Assembly (NCBI RefSeq): GCF_016801865.2
Contig: NC_068939.1
Coordinates: forward strand, 72,654,100 to 72,718,099
Reading direction: 5' to 3'
DNA length: 64,000 nt
Origin: Culex pipiens pallens
Lineage: Eukaryota; Arthropoda; Insecta; Diptera; Culicidae
The notes under the pieces were generated by a model. It was not told the origin of the DNA and ran no database searches. It worked only from the letters and a program-made list of their open reading frames with translations. Positions 63,368-64,000 of this stretch are shown piece by piece; position 1 is the first letter of the stretch; every line of letters starts with the position of its first letter. A program made the translations under genes and the position numbers.

Positions 63368-63721
63368 ATGGAAAGCCTTCCCCGGCGCGACATGGATTGG
63401 ATCAGGAACATTCAGTGGGAACGGCTGACCAGCTCAATCCAGGACGGCGACATCACTCCGTGGACGAATCTGTGGCGGCAGGCGAGCTTCTTCTACGCCC
63501 ACGATGAGCACTTTTGGGCCGAAGCCACGGCACTTTTGCTAGGGCTGACCTTCGTTGGGATGTTTTTGTTGGCTTGGATCGCCAACTTCGTCCGGACAAA
63601 GTTTTTCGAAATCGCTCCTCCGATGCCGACGGAGGAACGGAAGCTGTTGGCGGTTTTGGAAGCGGTGAAGCTAATCGATGAAAGTCGGGACTGCCTGCGA
63701 AGGATTAATGAGACTTTGAAG
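63368..63721 (+). CDS. first coding exon of an unrecognised small single-pass membrane protein
   Basis: The exon has 118 codons from ATG with a good context (G at -3, G at +4). A second in-frame ATG lies at codon 9, also in good context. Composition and codon use are clearly protein-like and GC-rich against AT-rich surroundings. The product starts with a polar, Trp-rich segment (residues 10-50). One hydrophobic span follows at about residues 54-75 (ALLLGLTFVGMFLLAWIANF), then a basic RTK flank, a proline-rich linker (EIAPPMPTEE) and an amphipathic helix (residues 90-118) with DESRDCLRRINETLK. There is no obvious cleavable signal peptide, so a signal-anchor membrane protein is likely. The exon ends AAG before GT at 63722, phase 0. 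I do not recognise the family. It is transcribed opposite to nmo. A run-on reading without splicing would stop at 63760. Confidence 0.8.
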
Positions 63722-63777
63722 GTATTCATGTTTAAAATACCGCAATTTAGTGAAACTTAACCTCAACATATTTTTAG

Positions 63778-63861
63778 AATCCAATCGATAGAACAGTTGA
63801 ACAGCCAAGGACGTTACCAAAGGGCCATGTTTTGATAGAAGATTCTGAAGTCACTGGGTGA
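63778..63861 (+). CDS. probable second and last exon of the 63368 membrane-protein gene
   Basis: A 56-bp intron (GT at 63722, AG at 63776-63777 after a short pyrimidine run ATTTTTAG) would join phase 0 to 27 codons and a TGA at 63859-63861. The added tail is hydrophilic (NPIDRTVEQPRTLPKGHVLI and so on) and reads like real protein, giving a 145-residue product. The intron size is typical of dipteran short introns. An alternative acceptor, CTTTTCCAG at 63951-63959, also keeps phase 0 and stays open to the window edge (LCCSAKALSLILL), so the 3' structure is uncertain. Confidence 0.5.
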   Translation, partial: NPIDRTVEQPRTLPKGHVLIEDSEVTG

Positions 63862-64000
63862 AATATCTCAAGATCAAGAGAAAAAAGTCAAAACATTTTT
63901 TCCTGTGTAGTAAATTCTCCTAAAATCAGCTTTTCAAAAACTTTAATCAACTTTTCCAGCTGTGCTGCAGCGCAAAAGCATTATCCCTAATCCTTCTCCG

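Overview
The window reads as gene-poor, AT-rich insect DNA, most likely from a culicine mosquito (Culex or a close relative). It is packed with short inverted-repeat elements and long palindromes of the kind that fill culicine introns, and it holds one unmistakable animal coding exon. The species call is inference; no species-diagnostic gene is present.

Two genes can be supported. (1) On the minus strand at 21405-21534 there is one 130-bp internal exon of nemo (Nemo-like kinase, nmo). It encodes the start of the kinase domain, including the ATP-binding lysine and the alphaC glutamate, and is bounded by good splice sites. No other nmo coding exon was recognised, so most of the window is probably nmo intron on either side. 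(2) On the plus strand at the right edge, 63368 onward, is the first coding exon of a small single-pass membrane protein I do not recognise, with a probable second short exon at 63778-63861. A decayed minus-strand reading frame (about 48150-49000) and a possible minus-strand transcript exon (about 50253-50691) are weaker calls.

Most of the window is repeat. The largest structure is a head-to-tail triplication of a 5.66-kb unit (21851-27505, 27506-33165, 33166-38826). It starts 316 bp upstream, in transcript direction, of the nmo exon. The copies differ almost only in homopolymer lengths, so this is either a very recent amplification or an assembly effect.

A second theme is a clan of long palindromic elements ending in GAGYARTTCTC, flanked by 4-bp direct repeats: 13474-15286 (TAAT), 17206-19822 (AGTT) and 46075-47876 (TATT). 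Element 39643-42950 has similar ends but no clear duplication, and several fragments also occur. Many carry a strongly conserved core, GGTGTCTTCGRCAAAGTTG. The 17206-19822 copy has two 994-bp, nearly identical arms with a second palindrome nested in its loop.

A third theme is MITEs. One family makes 3-bp TTA/TAA duplications (Harbinger-like) and several families make TA duplications (Tc1/mariner-like). Some insertions can be proved here because an uninterrupted copy of the target exists in the window. There is also a tRNA-derived SINE (51070-51308, 9-bp target duplication), a 1.24-kb retroposon (52217-53457, 21-bp target duplication) with three internal repeats, a degenerate satellite-like array (56930-57965) and a (AGTAATTTT)n minisatellite. 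Long stretches between these show nothing that I can assign.
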